Made by a program: the position numbers and the translations under genes
Source: an uncultured Verrucomicrobia subdivision 3 bacterium
Lineage (GTDB): Bacteria > Verrucomicrobiota > Verrucomicrobiia > Limisphaerales > UBA11358
Length of the DNA: 33,857 bases
Assembly (NCBI GenBank): GCA_903917705.1
Contig: CAIXBQ010000155.1
Location: forward strand, 1-33,857
Reading direction: 5' to 3'
Notes under the pieces: generated by a model
The model's input: the letters and a program-made list of their open reading frames with translations, nothing else
Told to the model about the DNA's origin: nothing
The model's database searches: none
Shown here: positions 33,377-33,857 of the stretch, one piece after another
How the letters are laid out: each line of letters opens with the position of its first letter
Position numbering within the stretch: position 1 is the first letter of the stretch

Positions 33377-33857
33377 TCACTTGGGTAGGTCGTGTCGGAC
33401 CGTTGCGCTGCGGGCTGGCAATGCTTTGGGGGACAGGTTGTGCTTCATCACCGCTCCGGCCCGGCAATGGACGTGCAGCTTGTCATAAATGTGGCGCAAC
33501 CGGTTGCGGATCGTATCGAAACTGAGTTCGAGTTTGCTGGCGATCTCCTTGTTCGTCAGCCCCTGCGCAACCAGCTCCAGAATTTCGGATTCGCGCGGGG
33601 ACAAAGCGTCCTCGGGAGCCTCGGGCGAACGTTGCTGGAACGTTTCCATGATCATGCGGGCGATTTCCCCCGTCATGGGGCACCCCCCCGTCTGCACATA
33701 CTTGATGGCTTGCAGTAATTCCTCCGGACTGGACCGCTTGAGCAAGTAACCGGACGCCCCCGCCTGCAGCGCTTGGAAGATCAAATCGTAATCCTTGTAG
33801 ATGGTCACAATCACGATTCGCAGTTCCGGCAGCAGCCGCTTCAGCTTGGCGGTGCAG
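33377..33857 (-). CDS. NarL/FixJ-family response regulator, C-terminal part (cut by window edge)
   Basis: About 159 residues are visible and the frame is open to the right edge, so the N-terminal half of the receiver domain, including the phosphorylated Asp, is outside the window. The visible receiver end shows the conserved switch and lysine regions (IVTIYKDYDLIFQALQAGAS, GYLLKRSSPEELLQAI). A LuxR-type HTH follows (LSPRESEILELVAQGLTNKE, then IASKLELSFDTIRNRLRHIY). It is encoded directly upstream of the GH2 operon in the same direction, with the conserved operator in between. It is therefore a candidate regulator of both operator-bearing operons, though its own partner kinase is not visible. 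Confidence 0.88.
   Translation of the reverse strand, partial: CTAKLKRLLPELRIVIVTIYKDYDLIFQALQAGASGYLLKRSSPEELLQAIKYVQTGGCPMTGEIARMIMETFQQRSPEAPEDALSPRESEILELVAQGLTNKEIASKLELSFDTIRNRLRHIYDKLHVHCRAGAVMKHNLSPKALPARSATVRHDLPK

Overview
All genes that I can support lie on the minus strand, so the window reads from right to left. The DNA is GC-rich and Shine-Dalgarno sequences are weak or absent. Several features point to a member of the Verrucomicrobiota (Pedosphaera/Limisphaera-like) rather than a proteobacterium: an H-X9-DG prepilin-like protein heading a polysaccharide operon, a secreted sulfatase, a large autotransporter-repeat protein ending in a 'FYRL' tail, and GH106 and GH2 enzymes. This assignment is inference; no rRNA or marker gene is present.

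Right part (33857 to about 16424): a NarL/FixJ response regulator (cut by the window edge), a GH2 glycosidase, and a secreted transglutaminase-like/esterase fusion. A second transcription unit follows: pseudopilin-like protein, small lipoprotein, GH99/GH71-like giant protein, sulfatase, a degenerate GH78 rhamnosidase remnant and a GH106 alpha-L-rhamnosidase. The GH2 gene and the pseudopilin gene share an almost identical 55-bp upstream element (49/55 bases) containing the inverted repeat AGACACA-TT-TGTGTCT. This makes them one putative regulon for a rhamnose-bearing, probably sulfated polysaccharide.

Middle part (16400 to 12110): L-rhamnose catabolism, consisting of isomerase (rhaA), an enlarged rhamnose/H+ symporter (rhaT), mutarotase (rhaM) and rhamnulokinase (rhaB). 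No rhamnulose-1-phosphate aldolase is in the window. Downstream lie an internally deleted remnant of class II fructose-1,6-bisphosphatase (glpX) and a cupin-type AraC regulator.

Left part (10722 to 1): a tightly packed cluster, with many stop/start overlaps, for corrinoid-dependent methyl transfer. It encodes a UroD-superfamily protein, a desaturase-Rieske-NqrF-reductase triple fusion, a xylose-isomerase-like TIM barrel, DUF1638, a short corrinoid reductive activator (RACE), an AraC regulator lacking its expected sensory domain, the corrinoid protein MtaC, the methanol:corrinoid methyltransferase MtaB, a DUF6580 membrane protein and two small unknowns.

Most interesting reading (inference): the window links rhamnoside depolymerisation and rhamnose catabolism with a one-carbon module that combines an O2-dependent, MocDEF-like oxygenase in a single chain with an MtaB/MtaC corrinoid system. 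The methyl source could be O-methylated deoxysugars, or methanol from a methyl-esterified rhamnose-rich polymer such as pectin.
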